64,000 nucleotides of DNA from the NCBI GenBank assembly GCA_029582265.1, contig JAQQFT010000023.1, positions 1,327,071 to 1,391,070 on the forward strand, in the 5' to 3' direction. The translations under genes were made by a program, and so were the position numbers. This DNA is from Zoroaster sp. YZ-2022 (taxonomy: Eukaryota > Echinodermata > Asteroidea > Forcipulatida > Zoroasteridae). Of this stretch, positions 40,201 through 54,200 are shown one piece after another. The notes beneath the pieces are model-generated. The model saw nothing but the letters and a program-made list of their open reading frames with translations, was not told the DNA's origin and did not search any database. The number at the start of each line of letters is the position of its first letter. Positions within the stretch are counted from its first letter, which is position 1.

Positions 40201-42485
40201 TTTTACCTTAAACGGCCTCCATGGACACTTAGCCCTCTGTAAAATACTGTCAACTTGCATGCGGTTTCACCGCAACAATACAGCACTATACAGTGTTACA
40301 AAAACATTTCTATGGTTGGGAATAACTTTAAAGTTTTCAAGGGAGGGCGATAATTTTATATCTAAATTAAAGCTTAGGTTCTCCCCTTTCAGAAAAACAC
40401 CATACTTTTGAATTTGGATAATTATTTCGTACCTTAAACGGCCTCCATGGACACTTAGCCCTCTGTAAAATACCGTCAACTTGCATGCGGTTTCATCGCA
40501 AACAATACAGCACTATACAGTGTTACAAAAAAAAATCCTATGGTTGGGAATAACTTTTTAAGTTTTCAAGGGAGGCCGATAATTTTATATCTAAATTAAA
40601 GCTTAGGTTCTCCCCTTTCAGAAAAACACCATACTTTTGAATTTGGATAATTATTTCGTACCTTAAACGGCCTCCATGGACACTTAGCCCTCTGTAAAAT
40701 ACGGTCAACTTGCATGCGGTTTCACCGCAAACAATACAGCACTATACAGTGTTACAAAAAAACATTTCTATGGTTGGGAATAACTTTTAAAGTTTTCAAG
40801 GAGGCTGATAATTTTATATCTAAATTAAAGCTAGGGTTCTCCCTTTCAGAAAACACCATACTTTTGAATTCTGGGATAATTTTTTTTCGTACCTTAAACG
40901 GCCTCCATGGACACTTAGCCCTGGTAAAATACCTTCAACTTGCATGTGGTTTCACTGCAAACAATACAGCACTATACAGTGTTACAAAAAAACATTTCTA
41001 TGGTTGGGGAATAACTTTTAAAGTTTTCAAGGAGGCCGATAATTTTATATCTAAATTAAAGCTTAGGTTCTCCCTTCAGAAAAACACCATACTTTTGAAT
41101 TTGGATAATTTTTTACCTTAAACGGCCTCCATGGACACTTAGCCCTCTGTAAAATACTGTCAACTTCCATGCGGTTTCACTGCAAACAATTACAGCACTA
41201 TACAGTGTTACAAAAAATACATTTCTATGGTTGGGAATAACTTTAAAGTTTTAAGGAGGCCGATAATTTTATATCTAAATTAAAGCTTAGTTCTCCCTTC
41301 AGAAAAAACACCATACTTTTGAATTTGGATAATTTTTTTCGTTCCTTAAACGGCCTTATGGGTTACACTTAGCCCTCTTCAAAATACTGTCAACAACTTG
41401 CATGCGGTTTCACCGCAATACAATACTCATACAGTGTTACAAAACAAAACATTTCTAGGGTTGGGAATAACTTTAAAAGTTTTTCAAGGAGTGTCAGATA
41501 ATTTTATATCTAAATTAAAGCTTAGGGTTCTCTTTCTTCAGAGAAAACACCATATTATGTATTTGAATTTGGATAATTATTTCAGTACCTTAAACGGCCT
41601 CCAACATTGGACCTTAGCCCTCTGTAAATAATACCGTCAACTTCCATGCGGTTTCACCTCGCAAACATTACATACACTACTGACAGTGTTACAACAAAAA
41701 ATACATTTCTATGGTTGGGAAAACTTTTTAAAGTTTTCAAGGAGGCCGATAATTTTATATCTAAAATTAAAGCTTAGTTCCTCCCCTTCAGAAAAACACC
41801 ATACTTTCTTTTGAATTTGGATTTTTTTAGTTTCGTTCCTAAACGGCCTCCATGGACACTTAGCCCTCTGTAAATACATACCGTCAATCTCCTGTACGGT
41901 TTCACCCGCAACAATACAGCACCATATAACAGTGTTTTACAAAAAAGATTTCTAGGGTTTGGGGAATAACTTTTTAAAGTTTTCAAGGAGGCTGATAATT
42001 TTTATATCTAAATTAAAGCTTAGGTTCCCTTTTCAAAAAATTAATCATACTTACTTTTGAATGGATAATTTTTTCTGCAACCTTAAACGGCCTCCATGAC
42101 ACTTTAGCCCTCTGAAAATACTGTCAATCTCCAGATGCTGTTTCACCGCAAACATTACAGCACCATACAGTGTTACAAAATAAAGATTTCTATGGCTTGG
42201 GGAATAACTTTTAAAGCTTTCAAGGGGAGGCTGATAATTTTATATCTAAATTGTGCTTAGGTCTCCTTTCAGAAAACACCATACATTTGAATTTGGATAC
42301 TATTTTCGTACCCCAAACGGCCCTCCATGGACACTTTCAGCTATCTGTGTACTGTCACTGGTAGCCCATGCGGTTTCCACTGCAAACAATATACACTATA
42401 CAGTGTTACAAACAAAACATTGCTAGGGTTTGGGGAATAACTTTAAAGTCATATGGGAGGTCAATAATTTTATATCTAAATTAAA

Positions 42486-42985
42486 NNNNNNNNNNNNNNN
42501 NNNNNNNNNNNNNNNNNNNNNNNNNNNNNNNNNNNNNNNNNNNNNNNNNNNNNNNNNNNNNNNNNNNNNNNNNNNNNNNNNNNNNNNNNNNNNNNNNNNN
42601 NNNNNNNNNNNNNNNNNNNNNNNNNNNNNNNNNNNNNNNNNNNNNNNNNNNNNNNNNNNNNNNNNNNNNNNNNNNNNNNNNNNNNNNNNNNNNNNNNNNN
42701 NNNNNNNNNNNNNNNNNNNNNNNNNNNNNNNNNNNNNNNNNNNNNNNNNNNNNNNNNNNNNNNNNNNNNNNNNNNNNNNNNNNNNNNNNNNNNNNNNNNN
42801 NNNNNNNNNNNNNNNNNNNNNNNNNNNNNNNNNNNNNNNNNNNNNNNNNNNNNNNNNNNNNNNNNNNNNNNNNNNNNNNNNNNNNNNNNNNNNNNNNNNN
42901 NNNNNNNNNNNNNNNNNNNNNNNNNNNNNNNNNNNNNNNNNNNNNNNNNNNNNNNNNNNNNNNNNNNNNNNNNNNNNNNNNNNNN
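42486..42985. other. Assembly gap, 500 N
   Basis: Exactly 500 undetermined bases, the same length as the first gap. The satellite changes from reverse (left) to forward (right) across it. It is a placeholder, not a measured distance. Confidence 0.99.
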
Positions 42986-45900
42986 TCGCCGGCCTCCTTG
43001 AAAACTTTAAAAGTTATTCCCAACCCTAGAAATCTTTTTTTTTGTAACACTGTATAGTGCTGTAATGTTTGCGGTGAAACCGCATGCAAGTTGACGGTAT
43101 TTTACAGAGGGCTAAGTGTCCATGGAGGCCGTTTAAGGAACGAAAAAAAATTCCAAATTCAAAAGTATGGTGTTTTTCTGAAAGGGGAGAACCTAAGCTT
43201 TAATTTAGATATAAAATTATCGGCCTCCCTTGAAAACTTTAAAAGTTATTCCCAACCATAGAAATGTATTTTTTTTAAAAACTGTATAGTGCTGTATTGT
43301 TTGCGGTGAAACCGCATGGAAGTTGACGGTATTTTAAAGAGGGCTAAGTGTCCATGGAGGCCGTTTAAGGTACGAAATAATTATCCAAATTCAAATGTAT
43401 GGTGTTTTTCTGAAAGGGGAGAACCTAAGCTTTAATTTAGATATAAAATTATCGGCCTCCCTTGAAAACTTTAAAAGTTATTCCCAACCCTACAAATGTT
43501 TTTGTAACACTGTATAGTGCTGTAAAGTTTGCGGTGAAACCGCATGCAAGTTGACGGTATTTTACAGAGGGCTAAGTGTCCATGGAGGCCGTTTAAGGTA
43601 CGAAATAATTATCCAAATTCAAATGTATGGTGTTTTTCTGAAAGGGGAGAACCTAAGCTTTAATTTAGATATAAAATTATCGGCCTCCCTTGAAAACTTT
43701 AAAAGTTATTCCCAACCATAGAAAACAATTTTTTTGTAACACTGTATAGTGCTGTATTGTTTGCGGTGAAACCGCATGCAAGTTGACGGTATTTTACAGA
43801 GGGCTAAGTGTCCATGGAGGCCGTTTAAGGAACGAACAAATTATCCAAATTCAAAAGTATGGTGTTTTTCTGAAAGGGGAGAACCTAAGCTTTAATTTAG
43901 ATATAAAATTATCGGCCTCCCTTGAAAACTTTAAAAGTTATTCCCAACCATAGAAAAATTTGTTTTGTAACACTGTATAGTGCTGTATTGTTTGCGGTGA
44001 AACCGCATGCAAGTTGACCGTATTTTACAGAGGGCTAAGTGTCCATGGAGGCCATTTAAGGTACGAAATAATTATCCAAATTCAAAAGTATGGTGTTTTT
44101 CTGAAAGGGGAGAACCTAAGCTTTAATTTAGATATAAAATTATCGGCCTCCTTGAAAACTTTAAAGTTATTCCCAACCATAGAAATTTATTTTTGTAATA
44201 CTGTATAGTGCTGTATTGTTTGCGGTGAAACCGCATGCAAGTTGACAGTATTTTACAGAGGGCTAAGTGTCCATGGAGGCCGTTTAAGGTATGAAATAAT
44301 TATCCAAATTCAAAAGTATGGTGTTTTCTGAAAGGGAGAACCTAAGCTTTAATTAGGTATAAATTTATCGGCCTGCCTTGAAAACTTTAAAGTTATTCCC
44401 AACCATAGAAAAAAATTTTTTTGTAACACTGTATAGTGCTGTATTGTTTGCGGTGAAACCGCATGCAAGTTGACAGTATTTTACAGAGGGCTAAGTGTCA
44501 ATGGAGGCCGTTTAAGGTACGAAACAAATTATCCAAATTCAAAAGTATGGTGTTTTTCTGAAAGGGGAGAACCTAAGCTTTAATTTAGATATAAAATTAT
44601 CGGCCTCCCTTGAAAACTTTAAAGGTTATTCCCAACCATAGAAATGTATTTTTTTGTAAAACTGTATAGTGCTGCATTGTTTGCGGTGAAACCGCATGCA
44701 AGTTGACAGTATATTTTAAAGAGGGCTAAGTGTCCATGGAGGCCGTTTAAGGTGTAAATAATTATCCAAATTCAAATGTATGGTGTTTTTCTGAAAGGGG
44801 AGAACCTAAGCTTTAATTTAGATATAAAATTATCGGCCTTCCTTGAAAACTTTAAAAGTTATTCCCAACCATAGAAATCTTTTTTTTTGTAACACTGTAT
44901 AGTGCTGTAATATTTGCGGTGAAACCGCATGCAAGTTGACAGTATTTTACAGAGGGCTAAGTGTCCAGGGAGGCCGTTTGGGTACGAAAAAAAATTCCAA
45001 ATTCAAAAGTATGGTGTTTTTCTGAAAGGGGAGAACGTAAGCTTTAATTTAGATATAAAATGATCGGCCTCCCTTGAAAACTTTAAAAGTTATTCCCAAC
45101 CATAGAAATCTTTTTTTTTTGTAACACTGTATAGTGCTGTAATGTTTGCGGTGAAACCGCATGCAAGTTGACGGTATTTTACAGAGGGCTAAGTGTCCAT
45201 GGAGGCCGATTAAGGACCGAAACAATTATCCAAATTCAAAAGTATGGTGTTTTTCTGAAAGGGGAGAACCTAAGCTTTAATTTAGATATACAATTATCGG
45301 CCTCCCTTGAAAACTTTAAAAGTTATTCCCAACCATAGAAATGATTTGTTGTGTAACACTGTATAGTGCTGTATTGTTTGCGGTGAAACCGCATGCAAGT
45401 TGACGGTATTTTAAAGAGGGCTAAGTGTCCATGGAGGCCGTTTAAGGTACGAAAAAAAATTCCGAATTCAAAAGTATGGTGTTTTTCTGAAAGGGGAGAA
45501 CCTAAGCTTTAATTTAGATATAAAATTATCGGCCTCCCTTCAAAACTTTAAAAGTTATTCCCAACCATAGAAATGTATTTGTTTGTAAAACTGTATAGTG
45601 CTGTATTGTTTGCGGTGAAACCGCATGCAAGTTAACGGTATTTTACAGAGGGCTAAGTGTCCATGGAGGCCGTTTAAGGTACGAAAAAAAATTCCAAATT
45701 CAAAAGTATGGTGTTTTTCTGAAAGGGGAGAACCTAAGCTTTAATTTAGATATAAAATTATCGGCCTTTCTTGAAAACTTTAAAAGTTATTCCCAACCAT
45801 AGAAATCTTTTTTTTGTAACACTGTATAGTGCTGTAATGTTTGCGGTGAAACCGCATGCAAGTTGACGGTATTTTACAGAGGGCTAAGTGTCCATGGAGG

Positions 45901-48900
45901 CCGTTTAAGGAACGAAAAATTTATCCAAATTCAAAAGTATGGTGTTTTTCTGAAAGGGGAGAACCTAAGCTTTAATTTAGATATAAAATTATCGGCCTCC
46001 CTTGAAAACTTTAAAAGTTATTCCCAACCATAGAAATAATATTTTTGGTAACACTGTATAGTGCTGTATTGTTTGCGGTGAAACCGCATGCAAGTTGACG
46101 GTATTTTACAGAGGGCTAAGTGTCCATGGAGGCCGTTTAAGGAACGAAAAATAATTCCAAATACAAAAGTATGGTGTTTTTCTGAAAGGGGAGAACCTAA
46201 GCTTTAATTTAGATATAAAATTATCGGCCTCCCTTGAAAACTTTTAAAGTTATTCCCAACCATAGAAATGTATTTTTTGTAACACTGTATAGTGCTGTAT
46301 TGTTTGCGGTGAAACCGCATGCAAGTTGACGGTATTTTACAGAGGGCTAAGTGTCCATGGAGGCCGTTTAAGGTACGAAATAATTATCCAAATTCAAATG
46401 TATGGTGTTTTCTGAAAGGGGAGAACCTAAGCTTTAATTTAGATATAAAATTATCGGCCTCCCTTGAAAACTTTAAAAGTTATTCCCAACCATAGAAATC
46501 TTTTTTTTTTGTAACACTGTATAGTGCTGTATTGTTTGCGGTGAAACCGCATGCAAGTTGACGGTATTTTACAGATGGCTAAGTGTCCATGGAGGCCGTT
46601 TAAGGTACGAAAAAATTATCCAAATTCAAAAGTATGGTGTTTTTCTGAAAGGGGAGAACCTAAGCTTTAATTTAGATATAAAATTATCGGCCTCCCTTGA
46701 AAACTTTAAAAGTTATTCCCAACCATAGAAATGTTTTTTTTGTAACACTGTATAGTGCTGTATTGTTTGCGGTGAAACCGCATGCAAGTTGACGGTATTT
46801 TACAGAGGGCTAAGTGTCCATGGAGGCCGTTTAAGGAACGAAAAAATTATCCAAATTCAAAAGTATGGTGTTTTTCTGAAAGGGGAGAACCTAAGCTTTA
46901 ATTTAGATATAAAATTATCGGCCTTCCTTGAAAACTTTAAAGTTATTCCCAACCATAGAAATGATTTTTTTGTAACACTGTATAGTGCTGTATTGTTTGC
47001 GGTGAAACCGCATGCAAGTTGACGGTATTTTACAGAGGGCTAAGTGTCCATGGAGGCCGTTTAAGGTACGAAAAAATTATCCAAATTCAAAAGTATGGTG
47101 TTTTTCTGAAAGGGAGAACCTAAGCTTTAATTTAGATATAAAATTATCGGCCTCCCTTGAAAACTTTAAAAGTTATTCCCAACCATAGAAATCTTTTTTT
47201 TTGTAACACTGTATAGTGCTGTAAAGTTTGCGGTGAAACCGCATGCAAGTTGACGGTATTTTACAGAGGGCTAAGTGTCCATGGAGGCCGATTAAGGACC
47301 GAAAAAATTATCCAAATTCAAAAGTATGGTGTTTTTCTGAAATGGGAGAACCTAAGCTTTAATTTAGATATAAAATTATCGGCCTCCCTTGAAAACTTTA
47401 AAAGTTATTCCCAACCATAGAAAAAATTTGTTTTGTAACACTGTATAGTGCTGTATTGTTTGCGGTGAAACCGCATGCAAGTTGACGGTATTTTACAGAG
47501 GGCTAAGTGTCCATGGAGGCCGTTTAAGGTACGAAAAAATTATCCAAATTCAAAAGTATGGTGTTTTTCTGAAAGGGGAGAACCTAAGCTTTAATTTAGA
47601 TATAAAATTATCGGCCGGCCTCCCTTGAAAACTTTAAAAGTTATTCCCAACCATAGAAATGTATTTTTTTGTAAAACTGTATAGTGCTGTATTGTTTGCG
47701 GTGAAACCGCATGCAAGTTGACGGTATTTTAAAGAGGGCTAAGTGTCCATGGAGGCCGTTTAAGGTACGAAATAATTATCCAAATTCAAATGTATGGTGT
47801 TTTTCTGAAAGGGGAGAACCTAAGCTTTAATTTAGATATAAAATTATCGGCCTCCTTGAAAACTTTAAAGTTATTCCCAACCATAGAAATATCTTTTTTT
47901 GTAACACTGTATAGTGCTGTATTGTTTGCGGTGAAACCGCATGCAAGTTGACCGTATTTTACAGAGGGCTAAGAGACCAATGAGGCCGTGTCACATAGGA
48001 AAATATTTTAAAAAGTCAAAAGTATGGTGTTTTTCTGAAAGGAGAGAACCTGAGCTTTAATTTAGATATAAAATTATCGGCCTCCTTGAAAACTTTAAAG
48101 TTATTCCCAACCATAGAAATGATATTTTTTGTAACACTGTATAGTGCTGTAATGTTTGCGGTGAAACCGCATGCAAGTTGACCGTATTTTACAGAGGGCT
48201 AAGTGTCCATGGAGGCCGTTTAAGGAACGAAAAAATTATCCAAATTCAAAAGTATGGTGTTTTTCTGAAGGGAGAACCTAAGCTTTAATTTAGATATAAA
48301 ATTATCAGCCTCCTTGAAAACTTTAAAGTTATTCCCAACCATAGAAATTTTTTTTTGTAACACTGTATAGTGCTGTATTGTTTGCGGTGAAACCGCATGC
48401 AAGTTGACAGTATTTACAGAGGGCTAAGTGTCCATGGAGGCCGTTTAAGGTACGAAAAATTATCCAAATTCAAAAGTATGGTGTTTTTCTGAAAGGGAGA
48501 ACCTAAGCTTTAATTTAGATATAAAATTATCGGCCTCCTGAAAACTTTAAAAGTTATTCCCAACCATAGAAATGTATTTTTGTAACACTGTATAGTGCTG
48601 TATTGTTTGCGGTGAAACCGCATGCAAATTGACAGTATTTTACAGAGGGCTAAGTGTCCATGGAGGCCGTTTAAGGTACGAAAATAATTATCCAAATTCA
48701 AATGTATGGTGTTTTTCTGAAAGGGAGAACCTAGGCTTTAATTTAGATATAAAATTATCGGCCTCCCGTGAAAACTGTCAAAGTTATTCCCAACCATAGA
48801 AATATTTTTATTGTAACACTGTATAGTGCTGTAATGTTTGCGGTGAAACCGCATGCAAGTTGACGGTATTTTACAGAGGGCTAAGTGTCCATGGAGGCCG

Positions 48901-51222
48901 TTTAAGGAACGAACAAATTATCCAAATTCAAAAGTATGGTGTTTTTCTGAAAGGGGAGAACCTAAGCTTTAATTTAGATATAAAATTATCGGCCTCCCTT
49001 GAAAACTTTAAAAGTTATTCCCAACCATAGAAATGATTTTGTGTAACACTGTATAGTGCTGTATTGTTTGCGGTGAAACCGCATGCAAGTTGACGGTATT
49101 TTACAGAGGGCTAAGTGTCCATGGAGGCCGTTTAAAAATATCCAAATTCAAAAGTATGGTGTTTTTCTGAAAGGGGAGAACCTAAGCTTTAATTTAGATA
49201 TAAAATTATCGGCCTCCCTTGAAAACTTTAAAAGTTATTCCCAACCATAGAAATGTATTTTTTTGTAAAACTGTATAGTGCTGTATTGTTTGCGGTGAAA
49301 CCGCATGCAAGTTGACGGTATTTTACAGAGGGCTAAGTGTCCATGGAGGCCGTTTAAGGTACGAAAAAATTATCCAAATTCAAAAGTATGGTGTTTTTCT
49401 GAAAGGGAGAACCTAAGCTTTAATTTAGATATAAAATTATCGGCCTCCCTTGAAAACTTTAAAAGTTATTCCCAACCATAGAAATCTTTTTTTTGTAACA
49501 CTGTATAGTGCTGTAATGTTTGCGGTGAAACCGCATGCAAGTTGACGGTATTTTACAGAGGGCTAAGTGTCCATGGAGGCCGTTTAAGGAACGAAAAATT
49601 ATCCAAATTCAAAAGTATGGTGTTTTCTGAAAGGGAGAACCTAAGCTTTAATTTAGATATAAAATTATCGGCCTCCTTGAAAACTTTAAAAGTTATTCCC
49701 AACCATAGAAATAATATTTTTGGTAACACTGTATAGTGCTGTATTGTTTGCGGTGAAACCGCATGCAAGTTGACGGTATTTTACAGAGGGCTAAGTGTCC
49801 ATGGAGGCCGTTTAAGGAACGAAAAAATTATCCAAATTCAAAAGTATGGTGTTTTTCTGAAAGGGGAGAACCTAAGCTTTAATTTAGATATAAAATTATC
49901 GGCCTCCCTTGAAAACTTTAAAAGTTATTCCCAACCATAGAAAAAATTTGTTTTGTAACACTGTATAGTGCTGTATTGTTTGCGGTGAAACCGCATGCAA
50001 GTTGACGGTATTTTACAGAGGGCTAAGTGTCCATGGAGGCCGTTTAAGGTACGAAAAAATTATCCAAATTCAAAAGTATGGTGTTTTCTGAAAGGGGAGA
50101 ACCTAAGCTTTAATTTAGATATAAAATTATCAGCCTTCCTTGAAAACTTTAAAAGTTATTCCCAACCATAGAAATGTATTTTTTTGTAAAACTGTATAGT
50201 GCTGTATTGTTTGCGGTGAAACCGCATGCAAGTTGACGGTATTTTAAAGAGGGCTAAGTGTCCATGGAGGCCGTTTAAGGTACGAAATAATTATCCAAAT
50301 TCAAATGTATGGTGTTTTTCTGAAAGGGGAGAACCTAAGCTTTAATTTAGATATAAAATTATCGGCCTCCTTGAAAACTTTAAAAGTTATTCCCAACCAT
50401 AGAAACCTTTTTTTTTGTAACACTGTATAGTGCTGTATTGTTTGCGGTGAAACCGCATGCAAGTTGACGGTATTTTACAGAGGGCTAAGTGTCCATGGAG
50501 GCCGTTTAAGGTACGAAAAAATTCAAAATTCAAAAGTATGGTGTTTTTCTGAAAGGAGAGAACGTAAGCTTTAATTTAGATATAAAATTATCGGCCTCCC
50601 TTGAAAACTTTAAAAGTTATTCCCAACCCTAGAAATGTTTTTTTTGTAACACTGTATAGTGCTGTATTGTTTGCGGTGAAACCGCATGCAAGTTGACGGT
50701 ATTTTACAGAGGGCTAAGTGTCCATGGAGGCCGTTTAAGGAACGAACAAATTATCCAAATTCAAAAGTATGGTGTTTTTCTGAAAGGGGAGAACCTAAGC
50801 TTTAATTTAGATATAAAATTATCGGCCTCCCTTGAAAACTTTAAAAGTTATTCCCAACCATAGAATTTTTTTTTTTGTAACACTGTATAGTGCTGTATTG
50901 TTTGCGGTGAAACCGCATGCAAGTTGACGGTATTTTACAGAGGGCTAAGTGTCCATGGAGGCCGTTTAAGGTACGAAAAATTATCCAAATTCAAAAGTAT
51001 GGTGTTTTTCTGAAAGGGGAGAACCTAAGCTTTAATTTAGATATAAAATTATCGGCCTCCCTTGAAAACTTTAAAAGTTATTCCCAACCATAGAAATGTA
51101 TATTTTTGTAAAACTGTATAGTGCTGTATTGTTTGCGGTGAAACCGCATGCAAGTTGACGGTATTTTACAGAGGGCTAAGTGTCCATGGAGGCCGTTTAA
51201 GGTACAAAATAATTATCCAAAT

Positions 51223-54200
51223 TCAAATGTATGGTGTTTTTCTGAAAGGGGAGAACCTAAGCTTTAATTTAGATATAAAATTATCGGCCTCCCTTGAAAA
51301 CTTTAAAAGTTATTCCCAACCATAGAAATCTTTTTTTTTTGTAACACTGTATAGTGCTGTATTGTTTGCGGTGAAACCGCATGCAAGTTGACGGTATTTT
51401 ACAGAGGGCTAAGTGTCCATGGAGGCCGTTTAAGGAACGAAAAAATTATCCAAATTCAAAAGTATGGTGTTTTTCTGAAAGGGGAGAACCTAAGCTTTAA
51501 TTTAGATATAAAATTATCGGCCTCCCTTGAAAACTTTAAAAGTTATTCCCAACCATAGAAATGATATTGTTTGTAACACTGTATAGTGCTGTATTGTTTT
51601 GCGCAGAAACCGCATGCAAGTTGACGGTATTTTACAGAGGGCTAAGTGTGTCCATGGAGGCCGTTTAAGGTACGAAAAAAAATTCCAAATTCAAAAGTAT
51701 GGTGTTTTTCTGAAAGGGGAGAACCTAAGCTTTAATTTAGATATAAAATGATCGGCCTCACTTGAAAACTTTAAAAGTTATTCCCAACCATAGAAATGTA
51801 TTTGTTTGTAACACTGTATAGTGCTGTATTGTTTGCGGTGAAACCGCATGCAAGTTGACGGTATTTTACAGAGGGCTAAGTGTCCATGGAGGCCGTTTAA
51901 GGTACGAAAAAAAAATCCAAATTCAAAAGTATGGTGTTTTTCTGAAAGGGGAGAACCTAAGCTTTAATTTAGATATAAAATTATCGGCCTCTTGAAAACT
52001 TTAAAGTTATTCCCAACCATAGAAATGTTTTTTTATAACACTGTATAGTGCTGTATTGTTTGCGGTGAAACCGCATGCAAGTTGACCGTATTTTACAGAG
52101 GGCTAAGTGTCCATGGAGGCCGTTTAAGGAACGAAAAATTTATCCAAATTCAAAAGTATGGTGTTTTTCTGAAAGGGGAGAACCTAAGCTTTAATTTAGA
52201 TATAAAATTATCGGCCTCCCTTGAAAACTTTAAAAGTTATTCCCAACCATAGAAATAATTTTTTTGGTAACACTGTATAGTGCTGTATTGTTTGCGGTGA
52301 AACCGCATGCAAGTTGACGGTATTTTACAGAGGGCTAAGTGTCCATGGAGGCCGTTTAAGGAACGAACAAATTATCCAAATTCAAAAGTATGGTGTTTTT
52401 CTGAAAGGGGAGAACCTAAGCTTTAATTTAGATATAAAATTATCGGCCTCCCTTGAAAACTTTAAAAGTTATTCCCAACCATAGAAATAATATTTTTGTA
52501 ACACTGTATAGTGCTGTATTGTTTGCGGTGAAACCGCATGCAAGTTGACGGTATTTTACAGAGGGCTAAGTGTCCATGGAGGCCGTTTAAGGTACGAAAA
52601 AATTATCCAAATTCAAAAGTATGGTGTTTTTCTGAAAGGGGAGAACCTAAGCTTTAATTTAGATATAAAATTATCGGCCTCCCTTGAAAACTTTAAAAGT
52701 TATTCCCAACCATAGAAATGTATTTTTTGTAAAACTGTATAGTGCTGTATTGTTTGCGGTGAAACCGCATGCAAGTTGACGGTATTTTAAAGAGGGCTAA
52801 GTGTCCATGGAGGCCGTTTAAGGTACGAAATAATTATCCAAATTCAAATGTATGGTGTTTTTCTGAAAGGGGAGAACCTAAGCTTTAATTTAGATATAAA
52901 ATTATCGGCCTCCCTTGAAAACTTTAAAAGTTATTCCCAACCATAGAAATCTTTTGTTTGTAACACTGTATAGTGCTGTAATGTTTGCGGTGAAACCGCA
53001 TGCAAGTTGACGGTATTTTACAGAGGGCTAAGTGTCCATGGAGGCAGTTTAAGTTACGAAAAAAATTAAAAATTGAAAATTATGGTGTTGTTCGGAAAGG
53101 GGAGAAAATAAGCTTTAATTTAGATATAAAATTATCGGCCTCCCTTGAAAACTTTAAAAGTTATTCCCAACCATATAAAACAATTTTTTGGTAAAACTGT
53201 ATAGTGCTGTATTGTTTGCGGTGAAACCGCATGCAAGTTGACGGTATTTTACAGAGGGCTAAGTGTCCATGGAGGCCGTTTAAGGTACGAAAAAAAAATC
53301 CAAATTCAAAAGTATGGTGTTTTTCTGAAAGGGGAGAACCTAAGCTTTAATTTAGATATAAAATTATCGGCCTCCCTTGAAAACTTTAAAAGTTATTCCC
53401 AACCATAGAAATGTATTTTTTTGTAAAACTGTATAGTGCTGTATTGTTTGCGGTGAAACCGCATGCAAGTTGACGGTATTTTAAAGAGGGCTAAGTGTCC
53501 ATGGAGGCCGTTTAAGGTACGAAATAATTATCCAAATTCAAATGTATGGTGTTTTTCTGAAAGGGGAGAACCTAAGCTTTAATTTAGATATAAAATTATC
53601 GGCCTCCCTTGAAAACTTTAAAAGTTATTCCCAACCATAGAAATCTTTTTTTTTGTAACACTGTATAGTGCTGTATTGTTTGCGGTGAAACCGCATGCAA
53701 GTTGACGGTATTTTACAGAGGGCTAAGTGTCCATGGAGGCCGATTAAGGACCGAAAAAATTATCCAAATTCAAAAGTATGGTGTTTTTCTGAAATGGGAG
53801 AACCTAAGCTTTAATTTAGATATAAAATTATCGGCCTCCCTTGAAAACTTTAAAAGTTATTCCCAACCATAGAAATGATTTTTTGTGTAACACTGTATAG
53901 TGCTGTATTGTTTGCGGTGAAACCGCATGCAAGTTGACGGTATTTTACAGAGGGCTAAGTGTCCATGGAGGCCGTTTAAGGAACGAAAAAATTATCCAAA
54001 TTCAAAAGTATGGTGTTTTTCTGAAAGGGGAGAACCTAAGCTTTAATTTAGATATAAAATTATCGGCCTCCCTTGAAAACTTTAAAAGTTATTCCCAACC
54101 ATAGAAATGTATTTTTTTGTAAAACTGTATAGTGCTGTATTGTTTGCGGTGAAACCGCATGCAAGTTGACGGTATTTTACAGAGGGCTAAGTGTCCATGG

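Larger units (their letters stand above)
12013..42485 (-). repeat. Satellite array block B, same monomer in reverse orientation
   Basis: The same satellite read on the opposite strand: the order along + is CCGATAATTTTATATC, AAGCTTAGGTTCTCCC, CAGAAAAACACCATAC, CGTACCTTAAACGGCC, CCATGGACACTTAGCC, GCGGTTTCACCGC, TACAGTGTTACAAAA, GGTTGGGAATAAC. About 130 copies by length. Copies in about 33.5-41.3 kb are clean and regular. Those in about 12.0-33.4 kb and 41.3-42.5 kb carry dense single-base insertions, deletions and homopolymer changes. Variant copies with GTACATTAAACG plus GACAATTAG recur (for example 33.8, 35.2, 35.67, 36.35 and 36.81 kb), often with ACCGTAAAC nearby; these variants are not typical of blocks A or C. 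The whole block lies between two 500-N gaps. Confidence 0.95.

Noticed and set aside
12013..42485. Genuine chromosomal inversion
   Set aside because: Not excluded, but both breakpoints lie in equal 500-N placeholders and the block differs in quality and subfamily, so I do not claim it as biology.
42430..43089. Long open frames crossing the second N gap
   Set aside because: Same reason: N bases translated as unknown residues between satellite flanks.
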